DNA of 64,000 nt from Inquilinus limosus_F (GTDB taxonomy: Bacteria; Pseudomonadota; Alphaproteobacteria; DSM-16000; Inquilinaceae): NCBI RefSeq assembly GCF_051487185.1, contig NZ_JAHVDK010000003.1, forward strand, positions 62,001 to 126,000. Reading direction: 5' to 3'. Positions within the stretch are counted from its first letter, which is position 1, and each line of letters begins with the position of its first letter. Both the position numbers and the translations under genes were made by a program. Under the pieces are notes generated by a model. It ran no database searches. It was not told the origin of the DNA and saw only the letters and a program-made list of their open reading frames with translations. This document shows, piece after piece, positions 43,680-51,308 of the stretch.

Positions 43680-44347
43680 CGCGCCCTCCGCCCCTCGGCC
43701 ACCGCGGCGGCGATGGCCCGGGCCGCCTCCTCCGGGTCGGACGCGGCGCAGATCGCCGAGACCACGGCGACGCCGTCGGCCCCGACCGCGATCACATCGG
43801 CGGCCCGCGCCGCATCGATGCCGCCGATGCCGACCGCGGGCAGCGGCACCAGCCGGCGCAGCGCCCGGAATCCCTCGGTTCCGATCGCCGGCCGCGCCCC
43901 GGCCTTGGTCGTAGTGGTGAAGACCGGGCCGATGCCGGCGTAGTCGGCGACGGCCGGGTCGACCGCCCGCGCCTCGGCCGCGTCGTGCACGGTGACGCCG
44001 ACGATGCGATCGGGGCCCAGCAGGCGCCGCGCCATGGCCGCCGGCATGTCGCGGTCGCCGAGATGGACGCCGTCGGCCCCGACCGCCAGGGCGACGTCGA
44101 CCCGATCATTGATCACCAGGGGAATACCGTGCGGGGCCAGAACCGCCTGCAGCGCCCCGGCCGCGGCGATCAGCGCCCGGGTGGTGGCGTCGGGGTCGCG
44201 CAGCTGCACCAGCGTGATCCCGCCCCGCGCCGCCGCCGTGGCCACGGCGGCGACTCCGCGCAGACCGCTCAGCCGCGTGTCGGTGACGAGATAGACCGAA
44301 AGGTCGAAGCGCCGCCTCGGTTCCGTTGCTTCAACAGCCGCGCTCAT
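43676..44347 (-). CDS. thiE: Thiamine phosphate synthase
   Basis: 223 residues from the ATG at 44347, preceded by GGAGGAGG. Couples HMP-PP with thiazole phosphate to give thiamine phosphate. Motifs of the TIM-barrel family are clear: LVQLRDPDATTRALIAAA, VINDRVDVALAVGADGVHLGDRDMPAAMARRLLG (Asp and Lys region for pyrophosphate, Mg2+), and YAGIGPVFTTTTKAGARPAIG, then VGIGGIDAARAADV. Longer upstream frames run into the riboswitch and are rejected. thiC, thiG and thiS are not in the window. Confidence 0.95.
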   Translation of the reverse strand: MSAAVEATEPRRRFDLSVYLVTDTRLSGLRGVAAVATAAARGGITLVQLRDPDATTRALIAAAGALQAVLAPHGIPLVINDRVDVALAVGADGVHLGDRDMPAAMARRLLGPDRIVGVTVHDAAEARAVDPAVADYAGIGPVFTTTTKAGARPAIGTEGFRALRRLVPLPAVGIGGIDAARAADVIAVGADGVAVVSAICAASDPEEAARAIAAAVAEGRRAR

Positions 44348-44416
44348 TCCGCTCCTCCTCCGGCGAAGGGCGGTCGGCGATCGATCCTGAGGGACCGGGG
44401 CCCGGGCGGGCATCGC

Positions 44417-44510
44417 GTGACGGCTCCCTTCGCTGGCATGACCCAGATCAGGTTCGACGGGTATGATCTCAGCCCCCCGCAGATCGACCTTGGCGGGCAC
44501 CCCGTGTCAC
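44417..44510 (-). ncRNA. TPP riboswitch (THI element)
   Basis: Read on the minus strand, the aptamer shows GGGGTGCCC near its 5' side, GGGGGGCTGAGATCATACCC, GAACCTGATCTGGGTCATGCCAGCGAAGGGA and a closing P1 helix GTGAC (44506-44510) with GTCAC (44417-44421). The CUGAGA and GCGAAGGGA pieces are the diagnostic pyrimidine- and pyrophosphate-binding parts. It stands 70 bases before the thiE start. The expression platform probably hides the GGAGG site or stops transcription; I see no strong terminator. Confidence 0.95.
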
Positions 44511-44546
44511 TTCCGGACTGAGGCTCGCAAGCCGGGTGGGCCGGTG

Positions 44547-45005
44547 TCAAGCGGGTGGAGAATCGCTCCAAGGATTGAGGAGGGCTGTCACCGAAGCCTC
44601 GAAGTCCGAGATATTGCGGGTCACCAAAGTGAGGTCGTGAACCTGGGCGGTGGCGGCCATGAAGGCGTCCATGGCGCCGATCGGCCGTCCCACGGCGGCT
44701 CGCCGCGCGATGATGACACCCCAGGCGTCCGCCACGGCCGGGTTGATCGGCAGGATCCGGGACTCGAAGCGCGTAGGCAGGCCGTGCCGCAGCCACCGGT
44801 CGAGCAGGCTGCGCCGCTTTCCATCGGGCAGGCGGTCTATGCCGTATCGCAGTTCCGCCAGGGTGATGACGCTCAGAAAGGTTCGGTCTTCGTCAGTGTT
44901 GGCCAGCCAAGCCATGAGGCCGGCATTAGGAGAGGGCTTCTTCCACTCCGAAACGACGTTGGTGCGAGAAGGTAGGTCAAAGATCGGTCGCGCGGGGGCC
45001 GTCAT
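44547..45005 (-). CDS. PIN-domain VapC-like toxin with altered first active-site motif
   Basis: 152 residues from the ATG at 45005, overlapping the antitoxin gene by 29 bases. The PIN fold is clear: TNVVSEWKKPSPN, LAELRYGI with the conserved Glu, AMDAFMAATAQ with Asp, LVTRNISDFE with Asp. Normally the first motif is LDTNVVSE, whose Asp binds the catalytic metal. Here it reads FDLPSRTNVVSE (Arg at position 14, an Asp only at 10), so one metal ligand is missing. A small compensated insertion-deletion would explain it. Probably inactive or weakened. Confidence 0.8.
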   Translation of the reverse strand: MTAPARPIFDLPSRTNVVSEWKKPSPNAGLMAWLANTDEDRTFLSVITLAELRYGIDRLPDGKRRSLLDRWLRHGLPTRFESRILPINPAVADAWGVIIARRAAVGRPIGAMDAFMAATAQVHDLTLVTRNISDFEASVTALLNPWSDSPPA

Positions 45006-45243
45006 TGAGTCGCTCGGTATCCAATTCCGAGCCGCGGAGGGGAGAGGCGGCAAAAAAGTCAGCTAGAGTGCCGACGCGCTTTGTCTTTCGCTCCCACTCC
45101 TCGGCGGATACCACGACCACGGCGGAATGCCCGTTACTGGTGACGGTCTGCGGCCCTTCCCGGCGGGTACGATCGATGACTTCGCTGAACTTCGTCTTGG
45201 CTTCGGCGACGGTCCATGTTCCTGCGCTCACGGTGACCTCCAT
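44977..45243 (-). CDS. Phd/YefM-type antitoxin of the VapC-like module
   Basis: 88 residues from the ATG at 45243 (MEVTVSAGTWTVAEAKTKFSEVIDRTRREGPQTVTSNGHSAVVVVSAEEWERKT). The first ~55 residues have the Phd/YefM DNA-binding fold; the C-terminal tail (GTLADFFAASPLRGSELDTERLND) is the toxin-binding segment and is typical for partners of PIN toxins. The toxin gene follows with overlap. The pattern fits well. It lies between the TPP-controlled thiE operon and the aldehyde dehydrogenase terminator. Confidence 0.85.
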   Translation of the reverse strand: MEVTVSAGTWTVAEAKTKFSEVIDRTRREGPQTVTSNGHSAVVVVSAEEWERKTKRVGTLADFFAASPLRGSELDTERLNDGPRATDL

Positions 45244-45298
45244 CGCGAGATGGTCATATTGGTCATCTTGCCCTGAAGCACAAGCGCCATCGCAAACA

Positions 45299-45330
45299 GA
45301 AGGGCCCGGCCATCGCCGGCCGGGCCCTTC
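45299..45330 (-). terminator. Terminator of the aldehyde dehydrogenase gene
   Basis: Perfect 13-base arms (45299-45311 and 45318-45330; GAAGGGCCCGGCC and complement) around a six-base loop, 21 bases past the stop codon of the minus-strand dehydrogenase gene. Only a weak T-rich stretch (TGTTTG) follows on that strand. It also separates the VapBC-like module from the dehydrogenase. Confidence 0.75.
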
Positions 45331-45350
45331 GCACCTCGCTCCCGAACCGA

Positions 45351-46790
45351 TCAGACCGGGAAGGTGTAAGCGGTCTTGACCACGGTGTAGAACTCCGCGG
45401 CGTAGCGGCCCTGCTCGCGCGGGCCGTAGCTGGAGCCCTTCCGGCCGCCGAACGGCACGTGATAGTCCACGCCCGCGGTCGGCAGGTTCACCATCACCAT
45501 GCCGGCCTGGCTGGCCCGCTTGAAGTGGCTGGCGTATTTCAGGCTCGAGGTGGCGATGCCGGCGGACAGGCCGAACTCGGTGTCGTTCGCCGTGGCCAGC
45601 GCCTGCTCGTAATCCTTGACCCGGATCACCGAGGCGACCGGCCCGAAGATCTCCTCGCGGTTGATCCGCATGTCGTTGGTGGTCTCGGTGAACAGCGCCG
45701 GGGACAGGAAGTAGCCCTCGGTCTCGCGGTTCAGCCGCTCGCCGCCCACCGCCAGCTTGGCGCCTTCCTTCACGCCGATGTCGATGTAGCGCAGATCCTG
45801 GTCCAGCTGGCTCTGGTCCACCACCGGGCCGATATCGGTGCCCTGCTTCAGCGCGTGGTCGACCTTCAGCGTCTTGAGCTTCTCGGTCATCGCCGCGACG
45901 AAGCGGTCGTGGATGCCCTCGGTCACGATCAGGCGCGAGGAGGCGGTGCAGCGCTGGCCGGTGGAGAAGAAGGCGCTGTTGGCCGCGGCCGCGACGGCGG
46001 TGTTGAGGTCCGCGTCGTCGAGCACGACCATCGGGTTCTTGCCACCCATCTCGAGCTGCACCTTCTTGCCGATCTCGGCGCAGCGCACGGCGATGCCGCG
46101 GCCGGTCGCGACCGAGCCGGTGAAGGTGATGGCGTCGACGTCCTTGCTGGCGACGAAGGCCTCGCCGACCACCGAGCCGCGGCCCATCACCAGGTTGAAC
46201 ACGCCCTCTGGCACGCCGGCGTCGACGATGATCTGCGACAGGGCCCAGGCGCTGCCCGGCACCAGGTCGGCCGGCTTGAACACGATGCAGTTGCCGTAGG
46301 CCAGCGCCGGGGCGATCTTCCAGGCCGGGATCGCGATCGGGAAGTTCCACGGCGTGATCAGGCCGATGACGCCGATCGGCTCACGCGTGATCTCGACATC
46401 GATGCCGGGGCGGACCGAGGCCAGCTTCTCGCCCTGGATGCGCAGCACCTCGCCGGCGAAGAACTTGAAGATCTGGCCGGCGCGGGCGGCCTCGCCGATG
46501 CCCTCGGGCAGGGTCTTGCCCTCCTCGCGCGACAGCAGGCGCCCCAGCTCCTCCTTCCGCGCCAGGATGGTGTTGCCGATCTTGTCCAAGAGGTCGTGCC
46601 GCTCCTGCAGCGTGGTCATCGACCATTTCGGGAAGGCGGCGCGCGCCGCGGCGATCGCCTGCTCCGCCTGGGCGCGGTCGGCGCGGGCGTATTCGCCGAT
46701 CACGTCCGACAGGTCCGACGGATTCACGTTCTTCACCGCGTCCGGGCCCTCGACCCAGGAGCCGGCGATGTAATTGGCGTGGACGCTCAT
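45351..46790 (-). CDS. NAD(P)+-dependent aldehyde dehydrogenase, 2,5-dioxovalerate (KGSA) dehydrogenase-like
   Basis: 479 residues. The ALDH fold is complete: PWNFPIAIPAWKIAPALAYGN for nucleotide binding, F-TGS (ITFTGSVATGR), general base E247 in LEMGGKNP and nucleophile C281 in STGQRCTASSR. The relatives I recall are semialdehyde dehydrogenases of the non-phosphorylative pentose route, which oxidise alpha-ketoglutaric semialdehyde to 2-oxoglutarate. The AraD1-type, aldose dehydrogenase and dehydratase genes 6-10 kb downstream in the window agree. Succinate or lactaldehyde dehydrogenase remains possible. It is monocistronic with its own terminator. Confidence 0.88.
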   Translation of the reverse strand: MSVHANYIAGSWVEGPDAVKNVNPSDLSDVIGEYARADRAQAEQAIAAARAAFPKWSMTTLQERHDLLDKIGNTILARKEELGRLLSREEGKTLPEGIGEAARAGQIFKFFAGEVLRIQGEKLASVRPGIDVEITREPIGVIGLITPWNFPIAIPAWKIAPALAYGNCIVFKPADLVPGSAWALSQIIVDAGVPEGVFNLVMGRGSVVGEAFVASKDVDAITFTGSVATGRGIAVRCAEIGKKVQLEMGGKNPMVVLDDADLNTAVAAAANSAFFSTGQRCTASSRLIVTEGIHDRFVAAMTEKLKTLKVDHALKQGTDIGPVVDQSQLDQDLRYIDIGVKEGAKLAVGGERLNRETEGYFLSPALFTETTNDMRINREEIFGPVASVIRVKDYEQALATANDTEFGLSAGIATSSLKYASHFKRASQAGMVMVNLPTAGVDYHVPFGGRKGSSYGPREQGRYAAEFYTVVKTAYTFPV

Positions 46791-46863
46791 CTCGTTCCTC
46801 TCTCGACCTATTGTCGGATGAATGATGACTGGATAGGGCGCACGGCCGCCCGATGCAACAGGG

Positions 46864-48216
46864 CTATGGCGTCTCTTCCTCCGCTGCCGCCGGCATCTCC
46901 GCCTCGGGCGCGTCGAGCTCCAGAACCGGCCGGGCGCGGTCCATCGGCAGCTCCTCCACGTCGCGCAGCTTGCGGTGGATGGCGCGGCTGCGCACGCCGA
47001 TCTGGTGGATCACGTTCTGGCCCTCCTGCAGCTTCTTCTCGACCTTGGCCATCAGCTCGCCATAGGTGCGGAACTCGGTCTTCACCGCGCCCAGAACCTG
47101 CCAGATCTCGGCCGATTTCTGCTGGATCGCCAGGGTGCGGAAGCCCATGCGCAGGCTGGACAGGAAGGCGCCCAGCGTCGTCGGCCCCAGGATGGTGACC
47201 CGGTGCTGCTCGCGGATGGATTCGCGCAGGCCGGGCCGGCGCAGCACCTCGGCGAACAGCCCCTCGGTCGGTACGAACAGCACGGCGAAGTCGGTGGTGG
47301 TCGGCGGGCAGATGTACTTCGTGGCGATCCGCTTGGCCTCGTCCCGCAGCCGCCGCTCCAGCGCCGTGCCGGCCTTGGCCGCGGCCTCGGCGTCGCCGGC
47401 CTCGACCGCCTGGATCAGCCGCTCGTAATCCTCCTGCGGGAACTTGCTGTCGATCGGCAGCAGCACGCCCTCGGGCAGGCGGATGGCGAACTCCACCGTC
47501 TCGGTCGAATCCGCCCGCGGCCGGGCGTTGCGCACCAGCTGGTCCTCGGTCAGCACCTGCTCCAGCAGGGCGTCCAGCTGCTCCTCGCCGAAGGTGCCGC
47601 GGGTCTTCACGCCGGACAGCATCTTCTTCAGGTCGCCGACGCCGCCGGCCAGCACTTGCATCTCGCCCAGCCCCTGATGCACCCGCTCCAGCCGCTCGCT
47701 GACAGTCTGGAACTGGGACTGCAGCCGCGCCTCCAGCGTCGCCTGCAGCTTCTCGTCGACCGTGGCCCGCATCTGCTCCAGCTTCGCCTCGTTCTCCTTC
47801 CGCAGCGACTGCAGGTTCTGGTCCAGCCGCTCGCGCAGCCGGTCCTGGCTCTGCGCCATCGATTCGGACAGGGCCTGCAGCCGGGCGGCGACGGTGTCGA
47901 GGCGGGTCTGCTGGGTCTCGCCGATCGCCTTCATGGCGCCGGCCAGGGTCTCGCCGGTGTGGCGCAGCGACGCCGCGATCTCCTGCCGCTGCCGGCTGTC
48001 GCGCGCCTCGGCCGAGGCCTCGATGCGCCGCTCCGAGGTCTGCAGCTCCTGCTCCACCCGCGCCAGGTCGCGGCGCAGATCCTCGATCGCGCCGGTCAGC
48101 GGCGCGAAGTCCGGCCGCGGCCGCCGGAACAGCGCCACCAGCAGGATCAGGACGGCGACGCCGAGGATCACGAGGCCGAGGATGCGCAGGTCGATCGAGG
48201 CGAGGTCGAAGCTCAT
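46864..48216 (-). CDS. rmuC: DNA recombination protein RmuC
   Basis: 450 residues. One N-terminal membrane helix (about 10-29) precedes a long coiled coil (about 35-195, many Gln/Glu/Arg heptads), then the RmuC nuclease-like domain (about 205-400; GTFGEEQLDALLEQVL; LPIDSKFPQEDYERL; FVPTEGLFAEVL). RmuC limits inversions at short repeats and is related to PD-(D/E)XK nucleases; the DSKFP segment fits that motif. It starts 42 bases after the enolase-like gene on the same strand, so it could be the last gene of a vapBC-enolase-rmuC unit. Confidence 0.93.
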   Translation of the reverse strand: MSFDLASIDLRILGLVILGVAVLILLVALFRRPRPDFAPLTGAIEDLRRDLARVEQELQTSERRIEASAEARDSRQRQEIAASLRHTGETLAGAMKAIGETQQTRLDTVAARLQALSESMAQSQDRLRERLDQNLQSLRKENEAKLEQMRATVDEKLQATLEARLQSQFQTVSERLERVHQGLGEMQVLAGGVGDLKKMLSGVKTRGTFGEEQLDALLEQVLTEDQLVRNARPRADSTETVEFAIRLPEGVLLPIDSKFPQEDYERLIQAVEAGDAEAAAKAGTALERRLRDEAKRIATKYICPPTTTDFAVLFVPTEGLFAEVLRRPGLRESIREQHRVTILGPTTLGAFLSSLRMGFRTLAIQQKSAEIWQVLGAVKTEFRTYGELMAKVEKKLQEGQNVIHQIGVRSRAIHRKLRDVEELPMDRARPVLELDAPEAEMPAAAEEETP

Positions 48217-48258
48217 GGACTCATCCGGTTGCGGGCAGGGCAGAACAGCCCAGATGGC

Positions 48259-49533
48259 CTACCCGCGCAAGACGCTTCGGCCGGCGAAGCTGGCACGGCC
48301 GCCCAACTCCTCCTCGATCCTGAGCGCCGCGTTCCATTTCGCCATCCGCTCCGACCGGGCGAAGGACCCGACCTTGAGCTGGCCGACGCCCCAGCCGACG
48401 GCCAGGTCGACGATGGTGGTGTCCTCGCTCTCGCCCGAACGGGCGGAGACGATGCCGCCCAGGCCCGCGGCCTTTGCCGTCTCCCAGGCCGCCTTCGTCT
48501 CGGTCAGGGTGCCGCGCTGGTTCGGCTTCAGCAGCACGGTGGTGCAGGCCTTGGCCACCGCGGCGTCGCGCACCCGCGCCGCGTCTGTGACCAGGAAGTC
48601 GTCGCCCACCACCTGCACCCGGTTGCCGATCGCGGCGGTGATGGCGCGGAAGCCGGCGGCATCGTCCTCCGCCACCGGGTCTTCGACCGAGACGATCGGC
48701 CAGCGCCAGGTCCAGCCGGCGACGAGATCGACCATCTCGCCGGTGTCCAGCTCCTGCCCCTGGAAGCGATAGCGGCCGTGCCGGCCGAATTCCGAGGCGG
48801 CGATGTCGAGCGCGATCGCCACCTCCTCGCCCGGCCAGCGGCCGGCCTTCTCGATGGCGCGGACCAGCATGTCCAGCGCCTCCGCCGCATTGGCGAAGTC
48901 GGGCCAGAAGCCGCCCTCGTCGGCGACGCCATGCAGCTTCCCGGATTCGGCCATCAGCGATCCCGCCGCGCGGTAGATCTCGGCGGTCCAGTCCAGCGCC
49001 TCGGCGAAGCTGCTGGCGCCCGGACAGACCACCAGGAAGTCCTGCACGTCCAGCCGCCGCCCGGCATGGGCGCCGCCGCCGAAGATCTGGATCTCGGGCA
49101 GGGGCAGCAGGGTGGCGTCCCCGCCGCCCAGATGGCGCCACAGCGGCAGGCCGGCGGCGGCCGCGGCGGCGTGGGCCGCGGCCATCGACACGGCGATGAT
49201 GGCGTTGCCGCCCAGCCGGGCCTTGTTTGGCGTGCCGTCGAGATCGATCAGCACCCGGTCCAGCCCGGCCTGGTCGGCGGCGTCGAAGCCCACCAGAGCC
49301 CGGGCGATCTCGCCATTCACCGCCGCGACCGCACCCTGCACGTCATGGCCGCCGAAGGCCGCGCCGCCGTCGCGCCGGTCCAACGCCTCGCCGGAGCCAG
49401 TGGAGGCCCCGGCCGGGGCGATGGCGCGGCCGACGGCGCCGCCCTCGAGGCGGATCTCGGCCTCGACCGTCGGCCGCCCCCGGCTGTCCCAGACGCGCCG
49501 GCCGCGGATCGCGGCGATGGTGGTACGGGTCAT
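48259..49533 (-). CDS. Enolase-family protein (divergent paralogue)
   Basis: 424 residues, the usual length. Metal ligands and most catalytic residues are kept: H156 in GGGAHAG, E206 in ADEGGF, D243, E284 (SVEDP), D311 (GDDF), K336 (LLKPNQ), K387 (LKVG). But the position usually Glu in QEF is D165 (VQDF), and the usual His of SHRSGE is Ala (S363-A-R). The inner NxINGG is replaced by IQIFGGG. So it belongs to the enolase family but may not be the housekeeping 2-phosphoglycerate dehydratase. Its ATG overlaps the vapC stop by four bases; a sugar-acid operon lies upstream. Confidence 0.85.
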   Translation of the reverse strand: MTRTTIAAIRGRRVWDSRGRPTVEAEIRLEGGAVGRAIAPAGASTGSGEALDRRDGGAAFGGHDVQGAVAAVNGEIARALVGFDAADQAGLDRVLIDLDGTPNKARLGGNAIIAVSMAAAHAAAAAAGLPLWRHLGGGDATLLPLPEIQIFGGGAHAGRRLDVQDFLVVCPGASSFAEALDWTAEIYRAAGSLMAESGKLHGVADEGGFWPDFANAAEALDMLVRAIEKAGRWPGEEVAIALDIAASEFGRHGRYRFQGQELDTGEMVDLVAGWTWRWPIVSVEDPVAEDDAAGFRAITAAIGNRVQVVGDDFLVTDAARVRDAAVAKACTTVLLKPNQRGTLTETKAAWETAKAAGLGGIVSARSGESEDTTIVDLAVGWGVGQLKVGSFARSERMAKWNAALRIEEELGGRASFAGRSVLRG

Positions 49534-49994
49534 GGTCGTTCACCTTCCTGGGCAGGCGGAGCGCCGAAGGGATCCATTGTAGGGACGCCGAGCGGCTCGA
49601 AGTGGCGCAGATTGCGCGTCAGCAGCGTCAGATCGCGGGTCAAGGCGATTGCGGCGATCGCGACATCGGGAAAGCCCGGATGGCGGCCCGCCGCGACGGC
49701 TACATCAGCGAGGCTGCCGGCCATCCGGGCGGCGGTCGTGTCGAAAGGCAGTATCCGATTTCCATAGCCTGTGATCAGGCCATCAAGCCAGGTACCCAGA
49801 TGCTCGGCTCGCGCGGTCCCGCCGGATCGGCGCAACTTGCGGATCCCGGCTTCGATCTCGGCAATTGCGATTGTCGGGATGAACAGTCGGTCGGCTTGCT
49901 CCCGCAGCCAGTTGTCCTGCTGCTTGGGAATCGGCGGTTTGCCTGGCGCAAGACTGGAGATCACCGAGGTGTCGAACAGGTAGCCGTGAGTCAC
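49530..49994 (-). CDS. vapC: PIN-domain VapC-type toxin
   Basis: 154 residues from a GTG at 49994, overlapping the antitoxin stop by four bases. All four PIN acidic positions are present: Asp in YLFDTSVIS, Glu in IAEIEAG, Asp in FPDVAIAAIAL and Asp or acidic positions following TRNLRHFEPLG. These toxins usually cut RNA, often tRNA. The C-terminal 24 residues include the overlap with the enolase-like start (49530-49533, TGA/ATG), so translation of the enolase-like gene should be coupled to it. Type call from motif and TA layout. Confidence 0.88.
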   Translation of the reverse strand: MTHGYLFDTSVISSLAPGKPPIPKQQDNWLREQADRLFIPTIAIAEIEAGIRKLRRSGGTARAEHLGTWLDGLITGYGNRILPFDTTAARMAGSLADVAVAAGRHPGFPDVAIAAIALTRDLTLLTRNLRHFEPLGVPTMDPFGAPPAQEGERP

Positions 49995-50233
49995 AGATCG
50001 GCCGGCCGCAAGGGAGTCTGGTCCCGGTCCACCTCCAGCGGGCCCGGAAAGTCGAGCAGATAATCCGCCAGACTCGGCTTGTCATCGCCATAGAGGCGGC
50101 GGCCGTCCTCGACCGGCACGACCATGGCGGCGGGCCGACCATGCTTGGTAATGATCGTCGCCTCGCCGTGTTCCGCCGCCTCGACGATGGCGGAAAGTCC
50201 GGCTTTGGCATCGCGGAGATGCAGCGTCTTCAT
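49991..50233 (-). CDS. vapB: Phd/YefM-type antitoxin (partner of VapC)
   Basis: 80 residues from the ATG at 50233 (MKTLHLRDAKAGLSAIVEAAEHGEATIITKHGRPAAMVVPVEDGRRLY), a textbook Phd/YefM N-terminus. The remainder (DDKPSLADYLLDFPGPLEVDRDQTPLRPADL) is the toxin-binding tail seen with PIN toxins. The frame reaches 50278 but the upstream part crosses the operator. The gene name follows the toxin; the fold is Phd rather than AbrB-type VapB. Confidence 0.87.
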   Translation of the reverse strand: MKTLHLRDAKAGLSAIVEAAEHGEATIITKHGRPAAMVVPVEDGRRLYGDDKPSLADYLLDFPGPLEVDRDQTPLRPADL

Positions 50234-50247
50234 CGCTTTCGTCTTCC

Positions 50248-50265
50248 GTGACCACATGTAGTCAC
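50248..50265 (-). promoter_or_regulatory. Palindromic operator of the VapBC module
   Basis: GTGACCACATGTAGTCAC is an 18-base near-perfect palindrome (one mismatched pair around ACATGT), 15 bases upstream of the antitoxin start. This position and symmetry are typical of TA autoregulation sites. Confidence 0.6.
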
Positions 50266-50302
50266 AATAGGCATTCACGTTGATCGCTTCAAGAAAACCT
50301 CG

Positions 50303-51301
50303 TCACGAGTCCAGCTCCTGCGCCCAGGCGGCGCGGATTTCTGCTAGCGTCTCCGGCGGGGCCAGCAGCAGCGCCCGGGCCACCCGCCGGACCCGGTCCT
50401 TCTGCGCCGGGTCGGTCAGGTATTCGACCGGCGACTTGCCGTCGACCCGGGCCAGGAACAGGCCGGGCAGCAGCCGGGCGGCGCGGGCCTCGAAGGCATC
50501 GGCCGGCTCCCAGTCCACGCCGGCGAGATAGGCCGCGGTCAGTGCGTCGAAGCAGGCCAGGAAGTCCGGCGCCGAGGCCGGCCGCCACAGCCCCTTCAGC
50601 AGCAGATGGTTCAGGCAGAAGGCGAGGTCGAAAGCCGGGTCGCCCCACCAGGCACATTCGGCGTCCAGGAACACCGGCCCCTGCGGCCCGACCAGGATGT
50701 TCTTCGGGCTGACATCGCCATGCACCAGGGCCCGTTTGGTCGTCCGCGTGGTCTCGACAAGCGCGTGTAAGGCGTGGGCGCAGTCCGGATGCACGGCCGC
50801 CGTCGCCACCAGATAGGGCTCGAGCCGGATATCGTAGAAGATCTCGTCGGTCGGGAACTCCGCCGCCAGCTCCGGCTTCGCCGCCGTGGCGGCATGGATG
50901 GCGACAAGGCGCCGCCCGACCTCGGCGGCGAAAGCCGGATCGGCGATGCCGTCGCGCAGCTGCGCCTTCCACACCGGATGGTCTTCCGGCGCCAGATAGG
51001 CCATGACCAGGGCGCCGGCCGCCTCGTCCTGGCCGAGCAGCTTCGGCACCGCCGCCGGAACGATGCCGGCCGCGACCTGCATCCAGCGCGCCTCGTAGAG
51101 GTTGCGCACCACCGGCGCCCGCCAGTCGGCGGCCACCCGCAGCTTGGCCAGGGCGCGCTTGACGCAGATCGGGCCGGAGGCGAGGTCGACCCGGAAAATG
51201 TCGGAGGAGACGCCGCCGGTCAGCGGGATGAAGCGCGGCGTCTCGTCCGGCCCGGCCAGCCCAATCCGGCGCAGCGCCGCCAGCAGGTCCGGGTCGGCCA
51301 T
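50303..51301 (-). CDS. APH-family phosphotransferase (small-molecule kinase)
   Basis: 332 residues with the aminoglycoside-phosphotransferase/choline kinase fold: nucleotide-binding start VSSDIFRVDLASGPICVKRAL, catalytic loop LVHGDVSPKNILVG (Brenner motif HGDxxxxN) and metal Asp in VFLDAECAWWGDPAFDLAF. The substrate is unknown. It begins 7 bases after the SDR gene in what looks like a dehydratase-dehydrogenase-gguC-SDR-kinase operon, so a sugar or sugar-acid kinase role is more likely than drug resistance. It is the last gene before the VapBC-enolase unit. Confidence 0.85.
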   Translation of the reverse strand: MADPDLLAALRRIGLAGPDETPRFIPLTGGVSSDIFRVDLASGPICVKRALAKLRVAADWRAPVVRNLYEARWMQVAAGIVPAAVPKLLGQDEAAGALVMAYLAPEDHPVWKAQLRDGIADPAFAAEVGRRLVAIHAATAAKPELAAEFPTDEIFYDIRLEPYLVATAAVHPDCAHALHALVETTRTTKRALVHGDVSPKNILVGPQGPVFLDAECAWWGDPAFDLAFCLNHLLLKGLWRPASAPDFLACFDALTAAYLAGVDWEPADAFEARAARLLPGLFLARVDGKSPVEYLTDPAQKDRVRRVARALLLAPPETLAEIRAAWAQELDS

Positions 51302-51308
51302 CGCCGGC

